Shown: piece by piece, positions 1 to 5,748 of the stretch | How positions within the stretch are numbered: position 1 is the first letter of the stretch | Layout: each line of letters begins with the position of its first letter | Source: Oscillospiraceae bacterium | GTDB taxonomy: Bacteria > Bacillota > Clostridia > Oscillospirales > Acutalibacteraceae | Length of the DNA: 6,392 nt | NCBI GenBank assembly: GCA_031283835.1 | Contig: JAITBA010000084.1 | Location: 1 to 6,392, forward strand | Reading direction: 5' to 3' | Position numbers and translations under genes: made by a program | The notes under the pieces: model-generated | What the model was told of the DNA's origin: nothing | What the model saw: only the letters and a program-made list of their open reading frames with translations | Database searches by the model: none

Positions 1-196
1 CCATGATCCACGCCAGAAGAAGCGCGTGTTTATACGGCCTGTGGCGGTTTTTCAACCACTTGTAATAGCCCTGGCGGCTAACACTCAGCATACGGCAGCA
101 GAACGCAACCCCATATGCCTCAAGCTTTTCATGCACGTAGGCGAAGCGCTGTTCCGCCTCTACTTCTTCCGGCCTTGCGCGAAAAAACGGCTCGCT
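1..196 (-). CDS. IS3-family transposase OrfB, N-terminal part (partial, runs off left edge)
   Basis: OrfB is the integrase-type (DDE) half of the transposase, acting on the IS ends as an OrfAB fusion. The minus-strand frame ending at 2-4 is open from a TGA at 197-199 to the window edge. It includes ARPEEVEAEQRFAYVHEKL, then CCRMLSVSRQGYYKWLKNR, then a basic HRPYKHALLL segment. The CRxLxVSRxGYYxW pattern is the N-terminal HTH_21-like region seen before the DDE core in IS3 OrfB proteins. There is no ATG at the head of the frame and no good ribosome binding site, and the first ATG falls inside the conserved region. Production by -1 frameshifting from OrfA is therefore expected. The DDE residues are not in the window, so activity cannot be judged. 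The end given (196) is the limit of the open frame, not a start codon. Confidence 0.8.
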
Positions 197-480
197 TCAT
201 CTAAAAACTCGTTCTCCTTGCGCAGACGGGCAATTTCTTTTTCCTGCTGTTTGAGCTTTTCCCGGCAGGCTTTCAGCTCCGCCGCCAGCGTCAAGCCGCT
301 TTCCGGTGTCTGGCTGCCTGGCCCCAGGTCAATTTCGCCCTGCCGCGCCGATCGCATCCACCCGCTGATTGTCCCCTTGGGGATTCCCAGCTCCGCGCAC
401 GCGCGCGGCTGTCCTACTTCCCGTGCCAGCTTCACCGCTTGTGCCTTGAACTCGCTTGTGTACTTTCTCTGCTCTGCCAT
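160..480 (-). CDS. IS3-family transposase OrfA (HTH DNA-binding protein)
   Basis: This 106-residue protein is a normal length for IS3 OrfA, which binds the terminal repeats. It opens with MAEQRKYTSEFKAQAVKLA, the Tnp_1/HTH_8 signature. A helix-turn-helix follows at about residues 20-43 (ACAELGIPKGTISGWMR). A charged heptad-rich coiled coil at about residues 65-95 (LAAELKACREKLKQQEKEI) would serve multimerisation, and the tail is ENEFLDEASRFFAQGRKK. The ATG at 480 is chosen because a strong GAGGAGG lies 8 nt upstream (489-495). The frame stays open further upstream to about 645, but that extension has no homology and crosses the IS end, so it is rejected. The gene overlaps OrfB, and the tail carries the likely slippery heptamer. 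No frameshift or stop damages this copy within the window. Confidence 0.92.
   Translation of the reverse strand: MAEQRKYTSEFKAQAVKLAREVGQPRACAELGIPKGTISGWMRSARQGEIDLGPGSQTPESGLTLAAELKACREKLKQQEKEIARLRKENEFLDEASRFFAQGRKK
181..187 (-). other. Likely programmed -1 frameshift site joining OrfA and OrfB
   Basis: On the minus strand the OrfA codons CGT TTT TTC contain T TTT TTC, which fits the X XXY YYZ slippery rule. A -1 slip moves the ribosome into the OrfB frame. The site falls inside the only stretch where both frames are open, between the OrfB-frame TGA at 197-199 and the OrfA TAG at 160-162. Frameshifting of this kind is established for IS3 elements. Its use here is an inference. Confidence 0.6.
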
Positions 481-511
481 GGTCGTTTCCTCCTCGTTTT
501 CTGCTTGTTCT

Positions 512-540
512 ATTTTCCATAGCTGAGAGAAATGTGTCAA
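512..540 (-). promoter_or_regulatory. Candidate promoter of the IS transposase
   Basis: The minus strand has a consensus -35 TTGACA (535-540), a 17-nt spacer and GAAAAT (512-517, 4 of 6 matches to TATAAT). It sits upstream of the OrfA ribosome binding site. The -35 lies within the IS end, as is common in IS3 elements, where transposase binding to the end represses transcription. The -10 is weak, so confidence is moderate. Confidence 0.45.
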
Positions 541-559
541 CTTAAAGTATAACAGATCA
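541..559 (-). repeat. Putative IS3 terminal inverted repeat (left end)
   Basis: Read on the minus strand from 559, the sequence begins TGATCTGTTATACTTTAAG. The terminal TG is typical of IS3 ends. A TATACT (546-551) near the tip could act as a -10 box when the ends join in a circular intermediate, as known for IS911. The partner repeat lies outside the window, so this is not confirmed by pairing. Confidence 0.5.
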
Positions 560-1023
560 TGGAAAAACGAGGATTCATAAGAAAGATAAAACGAAAACTC
601 AGTCAAGTTGGCGAACCTACCCGCTGATTCCTTACATAAAGGCACGGTTGTTGGATGTTCGCGCCAAGCAGGAAGAGTACAAGAAGCTCTGCGGTAGATC
701 CTATAATCAGGAATACCTCGGTTATCTCTGTGTAGACCAAATTGGAGAACTGTTGAAACCTGGATATGTCACGGGCGCTTTTCGCAAGCTTTTGGATAAA
801 AACGAGCTGCGGCGCATTAGGTTTCATGATCTCCGACACACATGTGCTGCAATTCTGTTGGCAAACGGGATTCGCATGGAGCAGATTCAAGAATGGCTTG
901 GACACAGCGAGATCGGAACGACATCCGATATTTACGGGCATTTGGAGTTTATCACAAAGATTGCGTCTGCAAAGCAAATGGAGCAGGTGTTCAACATAAA
1001 CGTGACTCCTGCGGATGTCTTAG

Positions 1024-1060
1024 AAAAGACAAAAGCCGCCAATCCGGAGATGACAGCTTT
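1024..1060 (-). terminator. Intrinsic terminator of the tRNA-Ser gene
   Basis: Just 3' of the tRNA on the minus strand, AAAGCTGTCA (1051-1060) can pair with TTGGCGGCTTT (1032-1042). This forms a stem of about 10 bp with two G-U pairs and a 9-nt loop. It is followed by a T-rich tract, TTTTGTCTTTT (1024-1034). It lies within the antisense of the integrase 3' end, so the integrated element itself seems to supply the tRNA terminator. The pairing was done by eye. Confidence 0.5.
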
Positions 1061-1065
1061 CGCGA

Positions 1066-1110
1066 TGGCGGAAGCGGTGAGATTCGAACTCACGTGCCCT
1101 TGCGGACAAC
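1066..1110. other. Probable attachment site (att) in the 3' part of tRNA-Ser
   Basis: An integrase gene pointing into, and overlapping, the 3' end of a tRNA gene is the standard layout for an att site in the T arm/acceptor region or anticodon arm. The coordinates give a broad candidate zone only. The second copy of the direct repeat would lie to the left beyond the window. The exact core cannot be seen from one end. Confidence 0.45.
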
Positions 1111-1154
1111 CGCATTTCGAGTGCGGCTCGTTATGACCACTTCGATACGCTTCC
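1066..1154 (-). tRNA. tRNA-Ser (anticodon CGA), with encoded CCA
   Basis: The minus strand folds into a complete class II tRNA. The acceptor arm pairs GGAAGCG (1148-1154) with CGCTTCC (1070-1076), followed by discriminator G (1069) and encoded CCA (1066-1068). The D arm is TCGAAGTGGTCATAACGA. The anticodon stem CCGCA/TGCGG encloses the loop CTCGAAA, giving anticodon CGA, which reads UCG serine codons. A long variable arm (GTCCGCAAGGGCAC) is diagnostic of Ser/Leu/Tyr-type tRNAs. The T arm is GTGAG-TTCGAAT-CTCAC. The gene is intact. Its 3' half faces the integrase gene tail-on, so it is the likely integration target, regenerated by element DNA. Confidence 0.96.
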
Positions 1155-1164
1155 ATTATTTTTT

Positions 1165-1193
1165 ATTATAACAAATTCTGCAGGCAAATGCAA
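1165..1193 (-). promoter_or_regulatory. Promoter of tRNA-Ser
   Basis: The minus strand reads TTGCAT (1188-1193), a 17-nt spacer, then TATAAT (1165-1170, perfect -10) with an upstream TG one base away (extended -10, TGTTATAAT). Transcription would start about 1157-1159, a few bases before the mature tRNA 5' end at 1154. This is a strong sigma-A-type match. Confidence 0.8.
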
Positions 1194-1305
1194 GCATTTT
1201 TTTCGTGCGGAGAAGCAGCGTGAATAAAAATCACAATTTGCGCGCCGCGCGACGCCAATATAGCATATCTAACAAAAAAACCTTAGAACATTTTTCCTTT
1301 TCCCC

Positions 1306-1334
1306 TTGTATTTGTCCAAATTTTTTGCTATAAT
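1306..1334 (+). promoter_or_regulatory. Promoter of the glgBCDA operon
   Basis: TTGTAT (1306-1311), a 17-nt spacer and a perfect TATAAT (1329-1334), preceded by TG one base away (TGCTATAAT). Transcription is expected near 1341, giving a leader of about 70 nt to the glgB ATG at 1410. The leader is almost pure A/T from 1358 to 1390. I found no convincing operator or catabolite-responsive element. Confidence 0.8.
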
Positions 1335-1360
1335 GAACGCGTAGATGTTTTCCGCTCAAA

Positions 1361-1390
1361 AAAATTTTTTATTTTAAAATTTTTTATTTT
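1361..1390 (+). repeat. Perfect 15-bp tandem duplication in the glgB leader
   Basis: AAAATTTTTTATTTT occurs at 1361-1375 and again at 1376-1390 with no spacer and no mismatch. It lies downstream of the promoter and 8 bp before the glgB ribosome binding site. The unit is A/T-only, so slippage could create or change copies. Any regulatory role is unproven. Confidence 0.9.
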
Positions 1391-1398
1391 GCAGTCTT

Positions 1399-1404
1399 GG
1401 AGGT
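1399..1404 (+). promoter_or_regulatory. Ribosome binding site that fixes the glgB start
   Basis: GGAGGT lies 5 nt before the ATG at 1410. The alternative in-frame TTG at 1389 is preceded only by A/T-rich DNA, so ATG 1410 is preferred. Confidence 0.85.
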
Positions 1405-1409
1405 GTGTC

Positions 1410-3287
1410 ATGGATTCTTGTCTGGAAGTGCCTGTGTACTTATTTCACCAAGGAAACAATGCCCGGGCCTATCGCCTGCTGGGCGCGCACCGTGTGGAGG
1501 ACCTGAGCGGCGTTGTGTTCCGCGTGTGGGCGCCCAATGCCCGGGCCGTGAGCGTCGTGGGCAGCTTTAACGACTGGGAACGCGACGCCAACCCCTGCAA
1601 AAAAATCAACCAAAACGGCATCTGGGAAGCCATTGTGCCCGCCGTGCAGCCCTTCGAGACTTACAAGTTCTGCGTCACAGATAAGGCCGGTCGCCAGCAC
1701 CTGAAGGACGACCCCTATGCCTTTCATGCCGAAAGCAGCCCCGGCACAGCCTCAAAATATTACCCGCTCAAGGGCTGCCACCAGTGGCGCGACGGCGCGT
1801 GGATGAAAAAGCGCGCCAAGGCCGACCCGGTGCACGCGCCGGTGAACATCTACGAAGTGCATTTGGGTTCTTGGCGGCGCTACCCCAACGGCGAACCCTT
1901 CTCCTACCGCAAACTGGCCGAGGAGCTTATTTCCTACGCCAAGGGCATGGGATACACCCATTTGGAACTCATGCCGGTCACAGAATACCCCTACGACGGC
2001 AGTTGGGGCTACCAGGTCACGGGCTTTTTTGCCGCCACCTCCCGCTACGGCGAGCCAAAGGATTTCATGTACTTCATCGACCAGGCACACCAGGCGGGCC
2101 TCGGCGTTATCCTCGATTGGGTGCCCGCGCACTTCCCGCGGGACGCCCACGGCCTAAGCGAATTTGACGGCGGCCCTTGCTACGAATACGCCGACCCAAA
2201 AAAAGGCGAGCACAAGCAGTGGGGCACCAAGGTGTTCGACTACAGCAAGAACGAAGTGCGCTCCTTCCTCACTTCCAGCGCCTGCTTCTGGTTCGAGTAT
2301 TTTCATGCCGACGGCCTGCGCGTCGATGCCGTGGCCAGCATGCTTTATCTCGATTACGGGCGCGAAAAAGGCCAGTGGATCCCCAACAAAAAGGGCGGAC
2401 GCGAGAACCTCGAGGCCGTCGAATTCCTGCGGCAGCTCAACAAACAGGTGTTCCGCGAATACCCCGGCGTTATTATGGCGGCGGAAGAAAGCACTGCCTG
2501 GCCCCTGGTGACAAAACCCGTGCACAGTGGCGGTTTGGGCTTCAACTTCAAGTGGAACATGGGCTGGATGAACGATTGCCTGCGCTATTTTAGCATGGAC
2601 CCCGCTTATCGCAAAGATCACCAGAACACCCTCACGTTCAGCTTCCACTACGCTTTTAGCGAGAATTATATCCTCCCTGTCAGCCACGACGAAGTCGTCC
2701 ACGGCAAGTGCTCCCTGCTCAGCAAAATGCCGGGGGATTACAGCGACAAATTCGACGGCCTGCGCGCCTTTTTGGGCTTTATGATGGCCCACCCGGGCAA
2801 AAAACTGCTCTTTATGGGCCAGGAATTCGGCCAGTTTATCGAGTGGAACTTTGGCCAGGAGCTAGACTGGCTGCTGCTTGATTATGAAAGCCACCGGCAA
2901 ATGCAGCAGTTTACGCAGGCACTCAACAAGTTCTACAAAAAAAACGCCCCGCTCTGGCAGCAAGACGACACGGGGGAAGGGTTCCGGTGGATTTCTGGCG
3001 ACGATGCCGTCAATTCCGTGCTGGCCTTCCGTCGCGCCGACAAAAGCGGCAACGAACTTTTGTGCGTGTGCAACTTCACCCCCGCCACCCATGCGCACTA
3101 CAAAATCGGCTGCCCCGCGCAGGGTGCGTGGAAAATCATTTTTAGCACCGACGAGAAAAAATTCGGCGGCGCCACGCAAAAAAAGAAAACCTACGTCACC
3201 GGCAAAAAAGCCCTGCACGGCCTCCCATGCTCCCTCGAACTCACCCTCCCCGGGCTAAGCGTGCTGTTTTTGGAGAAAACGGAATGA
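1410..3287 (+). CDS. glgB: 1,4-alpha-glucan branching enzyme GlgB
   Basis: This cytoplasmic GH13 enzyme cuts alpha-1,4-glucan chains and re-attaches them through alpha-1,6 bonds, making the branches of glycogen. The 625-residue protein is at the short end of the family and has a single N-terminal CBM48 domain (about residues 25-115; GVVFRVWAPNARAVSVVGSF, then NDW). The catalytic (beta/alpha)8 barrel spans about 145-500. It contains IYEVHLGSW, ELMPVTEYPYDGSWGYQ and DGLRVDAVASMLYLDY with nucleophile Asp306. Acid/base Glu359 is in AAEESTAWP, and Asp427 is in VSHDEVVHGK. The all-beta C domain runs from about 525 to 622. All expected catalytic residues are present. It is the first gene of the operon behind its own promoter, 67 bp before glgC. 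The long open frames on the opposite strand and other frames are composition shadows. Confidence 0.97.
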   Translation: MDSCLEVPVYLFHQGNNARAYRLLGAHRVEDLSGVVFRVWAPNARAVSVVGSFNDWERDANPCKKINQNGIWEAIVPAVQPFETYKFCVTDKAGRQHLKDDPYAFHAESSPGTASKYYPLKGCHQWRDGAWMKKRAKADPVHAPVNIYEVHLGSWRRYPNGEPFSYRKLAEELISYAKGMGYTHLELMPVTEYPYDGSWGYQVTGFFAATSRYGEPKDFMYFIDQAHQAGLGVILDWVPAHFPRDAHGLSEFDGGPCYEYADPKKGEHKQWGTKVFDYSKNEVRSFLTSSACFWFEYFHADGLRVDAVASMLYLDYGREKGQWIPNKKGGRENLEAVEFLRQLNKQVFREYPGVIMAAEESTAWPLVTKPVHSGGLGFNFKWNMGWMNDCLRYFSMDPAYRKDHQNTLTFSFHYAFSENYILPVSHDEVVHGKCSLLSKMPGDYSDKFDGLRAFLGFMMAHPGKKLLFMGQEFGQFIEWNFGQELDWLLLDYESHRQMQQFTQALNKFYKKNAPLWQQDDTGEGFRWISGDDAVNSVLAFRRADKSGNELLCVCNFTPATHAHYKIGCPAQGAWKIIFSTDEKKFGGATQKKKTYVTGKKALHGLPCSLELTLPGLSVLFLEKTE

Positions 3288-3354
3288 GCGCCGCGACAAT
3301 CAAATCGCGTTTACAATTTCTAATTCAAAAAATCTAAAAAAGGAGTGTTAAACC

Positions 3355-4572
3355 ATGCAAACCCAGGAATGCATTGCCATGCTGCTAGCGGGAGGGCAGG
3401 GGAGCCGGCTCGGGGTGCTCACCCGCTCCATTGCCAAGCCCGCCGTGCCCTTTGGCGGCAAATACCGCATCATCGATTTTCCTCTTTCCAATTGCACCAA
3501 TTCCGGTATCGACACCGTGGGTGTGCTCACACAATATCAACCCCTTGAGCTTAACGACTACATCGGCTCCGGCCAGCCGTGGGATTTGGACCGCATGAAC
3601 GGCGGGGTGCACATTCTTTCGCCTTACCAGCAAATGCAGGGCACGGAATGGTACAAAGGCACGGCCAACGCCATCTACCAAAACATCCACTTTATCGACC
3701 GCTACAACCCCGAGTATGTGCTCATCCTTTCGGGCGATCATATCTATAAAATGGACTACTCAAAGATGCTCGACTTCCACAAAAAGCAGCAGGCCGCCTG
3801 CACCATTGCCATGCTCGAAGTCCCGTGGGAAGAAGCGAGTCGCTTTGGGCTTATGCTGGTCAACGACGACGGCTCCATTGCCGAATTTGAAGAAAAGCCC
3901 AAGAACCCCCGCACAAACAAGGCTTCCATGGGCGTTTATGTCTTTGATTGGAAGAAGCTGCGGGCCTACCTTATCGCCGACGAGCAAAACCCCAAAAGCA
4001 GCAACGACTTCGGCAAAGACGTTATCCCCGCTATGCACGGCGCGGGTGAGCGCCTTTGTGCCTATGCCTTCGACGGCTACTGGAAGGACGTTGGCACCAT
4101 CGACAGCTTGTGGGAAGCCAACCTCGACCTGCTCAACCCCAATGTTGATATTGACCTTAGCGACCCGGATTGGCGCATTTATTCCCGCAGCATACCCGTG
4201 CCGCCGCACTATCTTTCCGAGGGCGCACGCGTGCAAAATTCCATGGTTTCGGCCGGCTGCGTGGTGGAGGGCGAAGTCGATTTCTCCATCCTCTTTCCCA
4301 CTGTTACGGCGGAACCCGGCGCGGTGGTGCGCGATAGCATTCTTATGCCCGGCGTCACTGTGCAGCGCGGCGCGCAGGTGCACTATGCCATTGTTGCCGA
4401 AAACACCGTTGTCGCCCAAGACGCCCGCGTGGGCGCCCGCCCCGAGGAATTTGAGGGCAACCAAGACGCGTGGGGCGTGGCTGTGGTGGGCGCGGGTCTG
4501 CGCGTTGGCCCCGGCGCGGTGGTTCCGCCCCAGGCAATGATCGAAAATGATGTGGGAGGCGCACTGCAATGA
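3355..4572 (+). CDS. glgC: Glucose-1-phosphate adenylyltransferase, catalytic subunit GlgC
   Basis: GlgC (ADP-glucose pyrophosphorylase) converts glucose-1-phosphate and ATP to ADP-glucose and pyrophosphate, the committed step of bacterial glycogen synthesis. The 405-residue protein starts with the nucleotide-binding loop LAGGQGSRLGVLT (residues 11-23). IAKPAVPFGGKYRIIDFPLS and GQPWDLDRMNGG follow. SGDHIYKMDY carries the metal-binding catalytic Asp128, and FEEKP carries the glucose-1-phosphate-contacting Lys181. GYWKDVGTIDS closes the catalytic domain. From about residue 281 a left-handed beta-helix domain of hexapeptide-like repeats follows. The ATG is supported by AAAGGAG (3339-3345), 9 nt upstream. 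The stop overlaps the glgD start by 4 bp (ATGA), implying coupled translation in a fixed ratio. This fits the GlgC-GlgD heterotetramers known in Firmicutes. Confidence 0.97.
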   Translation: MQTQECIAMLLAGGQGSRLGVLTRSIAKPAVPFGGKYRIIDFPLSNCTNSGIDTVGVLTQYQPLELNDYIGSGQPWDLDRMNGGVHILSPYQQMQGTEWYKGTANAIYQNIHFIDRYNPEYVLILSGDHIYKMDYSKMLDFHKKQQAACTIAMLEVPWEEASRFGLMLVNDDGSIAEFEEKPKNPRTNKASMGVYVFDWKKLRAYLIADEQNPKSSNDFGKDVIPAMHGAGERLCAYAFDGYWKDVGTIDSLWEANLDLLNPNVDIDLSDPDWRIYSRSIPVPPHYLSEGARVQNSMVSAGCVVEGEVDFSILFPTVTAEPGAVVRDSILMPGVTVQRGAQVHYAIVAENTVVAQDARVGARPEEFEGNQDAWGVAVVGAGLRVGPGAVVPPQAMIENDVGGALQ

Positions 4573-5675
4573 GAACCAACAACGTTCTGGGCATTCTCTT
4601 TTCCAATTCCAACGACGAAACTTTGCCGGAGCTCACCCGCCTGCGTACCATGGGTTCCGTTCCCTACGGTTGCCGCTACAGGCTCATCGATTTCCCCCTG
4701 TCCTCCATGGTGAACGCCGGAATTTCGAAGGTGGGCGTTATCACCAAGGCAAATTACCGCTCACTGATGGATCATTTGGGCATGGGCAAGGCGTGGGATC
4801 TTTCGCGCAAGCGCGAGGGGCTCATCTTTTTGCCGCCTTTTGTGGGTGCGGGCACCGGCGGCAACCAAACCCGCATAGAAGGCCTGCGCTCCGCCGCGGA
4901 ATTTTTGGCCAATTCGAAGGAAGAATTTGTGGTGATGAGCGACTGCAACATTGTGTGCAACTTCGACTACCGCGCGCTGCTGCAAAAGCATGCCGAAAGC
5001 GGGGCGCAAATCACCATTGCCTGCCGCCGCGGCCCCGCGCCATTATATAACACCCTGCGCCTGCAGCTCGACGAAAGCACGCGCGTCACCGAAGCGCGGC
5101 TTACGGCCGCAGCCGACAGCAACGCTCTTTATAGCCTGAACATTTTTGTCCTGCGCAAGTCGCTGCTCGAAAGCTTGCTCCGCGAAGCCAATGCCCAGGG
5201 CGCGGGCGATTACGAATTTATCCAGCGCAACGTGAACTCCCTGCGCATTTTTGGCGCCGAAACCACAGAACACGCCCGGGTGATCGATTCCCTCCAAAAC
5301 TACTACGACGCCAGCCTAGAACTGCTGCAGCCCGACGTGCGCCGCGCGCTGTTTGTGCCCGCCCGCCCGGTGTTTGCCAAGTCGCAAGACGACATGCCCA
5401 CCATTTATGGTCTGCGATCTGTGGTGAACAACTGCCTGGTGGCCGAGGGGTGCCAAATTAAGGGCGAGGCCCGGGGCAGCGTCATTTTTCGCGATGTGGT
5501 AATCGAAAAAGGCGCCAGCGTCAAAAACTGCGTGCTCATGCAAGGGTCCTACATCAGCGCCGGCGTCACCCTCGAAAGCGTGATCGCCGACAAATCCGTG
5601 ACGATCAAGCCCGGCAAAACCCTCGTCGGTGCGCGCAACTTTCCGCTCTACCTCGGAAAGAAAATTGTTGTGTGA
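4569..5675 (+). CDS. glgD: GlgD, regulatory-type subunit of ADP-glucose pyrophosphorylase
   Basis: GlgD is a GlgC paralogue found in Firmicutes that combines with GlgC and raises its activity while being catalytically poor itself. The 368-residue protein has the family hallmarks ELTRLRTMGSVPYGCRYRLI, SKVGVITKANYRSLMDHLG and GKAWDLSRKREGL. Where GlgC has the GGQGSRL loop, GlgD has SNSNDETL (residues 12-19). The GDH motif is replaced by SDCN around Asp125, and there is no FxEKP. This loss is typical of GlgD, not a sign of decay here. A beta-helix domain begins at about residue 277. Translation starts inside the last codons of glgC, with GGGAGG (4554-4559) 9 nt upstream. A 73-bp gap leads to glgA. 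Confidence 0.96.
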   Translation: MRTNNVLGILFSNSNDETLPELTRLRTMGSVPYGCRYRLIDFPLSSMVNAGISKVGVITKANYRSLMDHLGMGKAWDLSRKREGLIFLPPFVGAGTGGNQTRIEGLRSAAEFLANSKEEFVVMSDCNIVCNFDYRALLQKHAESGAQITIACRRGPAPLYNTLRLQLDESTRVTEARLTAAADSNALYSLNIFVLRKSLLESLLREANAQGAGDYEFIQRNVNSLRIFGAETTEHARVIDSLQNYYDASLELLQPDVRRALFVPARPVFAKSQDDMPTIYGLRSVVNNCLVAEGCQIKGEARGSVIFRDVVIEKGASVKNCVLMQGSYISAGVTLESVIADKSVTIKPGKTLVGARNFPLYLGKKIVV

Positions 5676-5695
5676 CAAAACGCGGCGGCTTCTTT

Positions 5696-5719
5696 GCATC
5701 CCCTGACCCGCATCCCCTG
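5696..5719 (+). repeat. Short direct repeat in the glgD-glgA gap
   Basis: GCATCCCCTG occurs at 5696-5705 and 5710-5719, a 14-bp period. It lies upstream of the glgA ribosome binding site (GAGGT, 5738-5742). The rest of the 73-bp gap shows no promoter or terminator that I can support. The repeat is short enough to be chance. Confidence 0.6.
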
Positions 5720-5748
5720 CAAATACATCTTATTAACGAGGTAACCCG

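Larger units (their letters stand above)
1..559 (-). mobile_element. IS3-family insertion sequence, left end, continues beyond window start
   Basis: The minus strand carries a small OrfA with a helix-turn-helix and a leucine-zipper-like tail, followed in the -1 frame by the start of an OrfB, which is the IS3-family layout. The outer end is placed at 559 because the minus strand there reads TGATCTGTTATACTTTAAG. It begins with the TG that is usual for IS3 ends and leads into AAGTTGACA, a motif common in IS150-type ends. The recognisable integrase homology on the plus strand resumes immediately beyond this point. The other end, the DDE catalytic core of OrfB and any 3-4 bp target duplication are outside the window, so the boundary is inferred from one side only. 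Confidence 0.7.
560..1136 (+). pseudogene. Tyrosine recombinase (phage/ICE-type integrase), 5'-truncated by the IS
   Basis: This is the C-terminal catalytic half of a site-specific integrase. The frame is open from 546, but homology appears to begin just past the IS end. It reads GKTRIHKKDKTKTQSSWRT (beta-hairpin with the catalytic Lys region) and PLIPYIKARLLDVRAKQEE. RKLLDKNELRRIRFHDLRHT follows, giving the HxxR motif (His 825-827, Arg 834-836). Next comes QIQEWLGHSEIGTTSDIYGH, with His 903-905 and the nucleophile Tyr 933-935. The box-I arginine and the N-terminal DNA-binding domains are absent. The copy in this window therefore cannot be active, unless the missing part lies beyond the IS and the IS excises. 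A TTG start at 648 gives a continuous ORF, but it cuts through conserved sequence and has no ribosome binding site. The last 23 codons (1068-1136) are antisense to the tRNA-Ser gene. The stop at 1136 therefore lies inside the tRNA, typical of integrases beside their attachment site. Confidence 0.85.

Noticed and set aside
26..526. Plus-strand open frame across the IS region
   Set aside because: It is antisense to OrfA and OrfB, which have clear family motifs and ribosome signals; the plus frame shows none.
481..645. N-terminal extension of OrfA to an upstream ATG
   Set aside because: It would cross the IS end into integrase DNA and lacks homology; the GAGGAGG at 489-495 fixes the start at 480.
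648..1136. Complete integrase gene starting at TTG 648
   Set aside because: The integrase homology continues in frame upstream to about 561, there is no ribosome binding site, and the result would lack key catalytic parts.
1236..1256. GC-rich near-palindrome GCGCGCCGCGCG between the two promoters
   Set aside because: It has no loop-sized centre, no T tract and no clear role; it may simply be sequence bias.
1333..1350. Possible catabolite-responsive element near TGAACGCGTAGATG
   Set aside because: Key consensus positions and the symmetry of a cre site are missing.
1752..2792. Long minus-strand open frames opposite glgB
   Set aside because: They are GC-rich shadow frames of a well-conserved gene, without ribosome sites or recognisable domains.
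3292..3312. Small hairpin CGCGA/TCGCG followed by TTT between glgB and glgC
   Set aside because: The stem is only 5 bp, the loop is 8 nt and there are just three T residues; too weak to call a terminator.
3310..3338. Possible promoter TTTACA-17-TCTAAA before glgC
   Set aside because: The -10 matches only 4 of 6 and transcription would start inside the glgC ribosome binding site.
3716..4569. Long open frames in other frames of glgC (274 aa plus, 269 aa minus)
   Set aside because: They have the low-complexity composition typical of out-of-frame GC-rich coding DNA; GlgC is unmistakable in its own frame.
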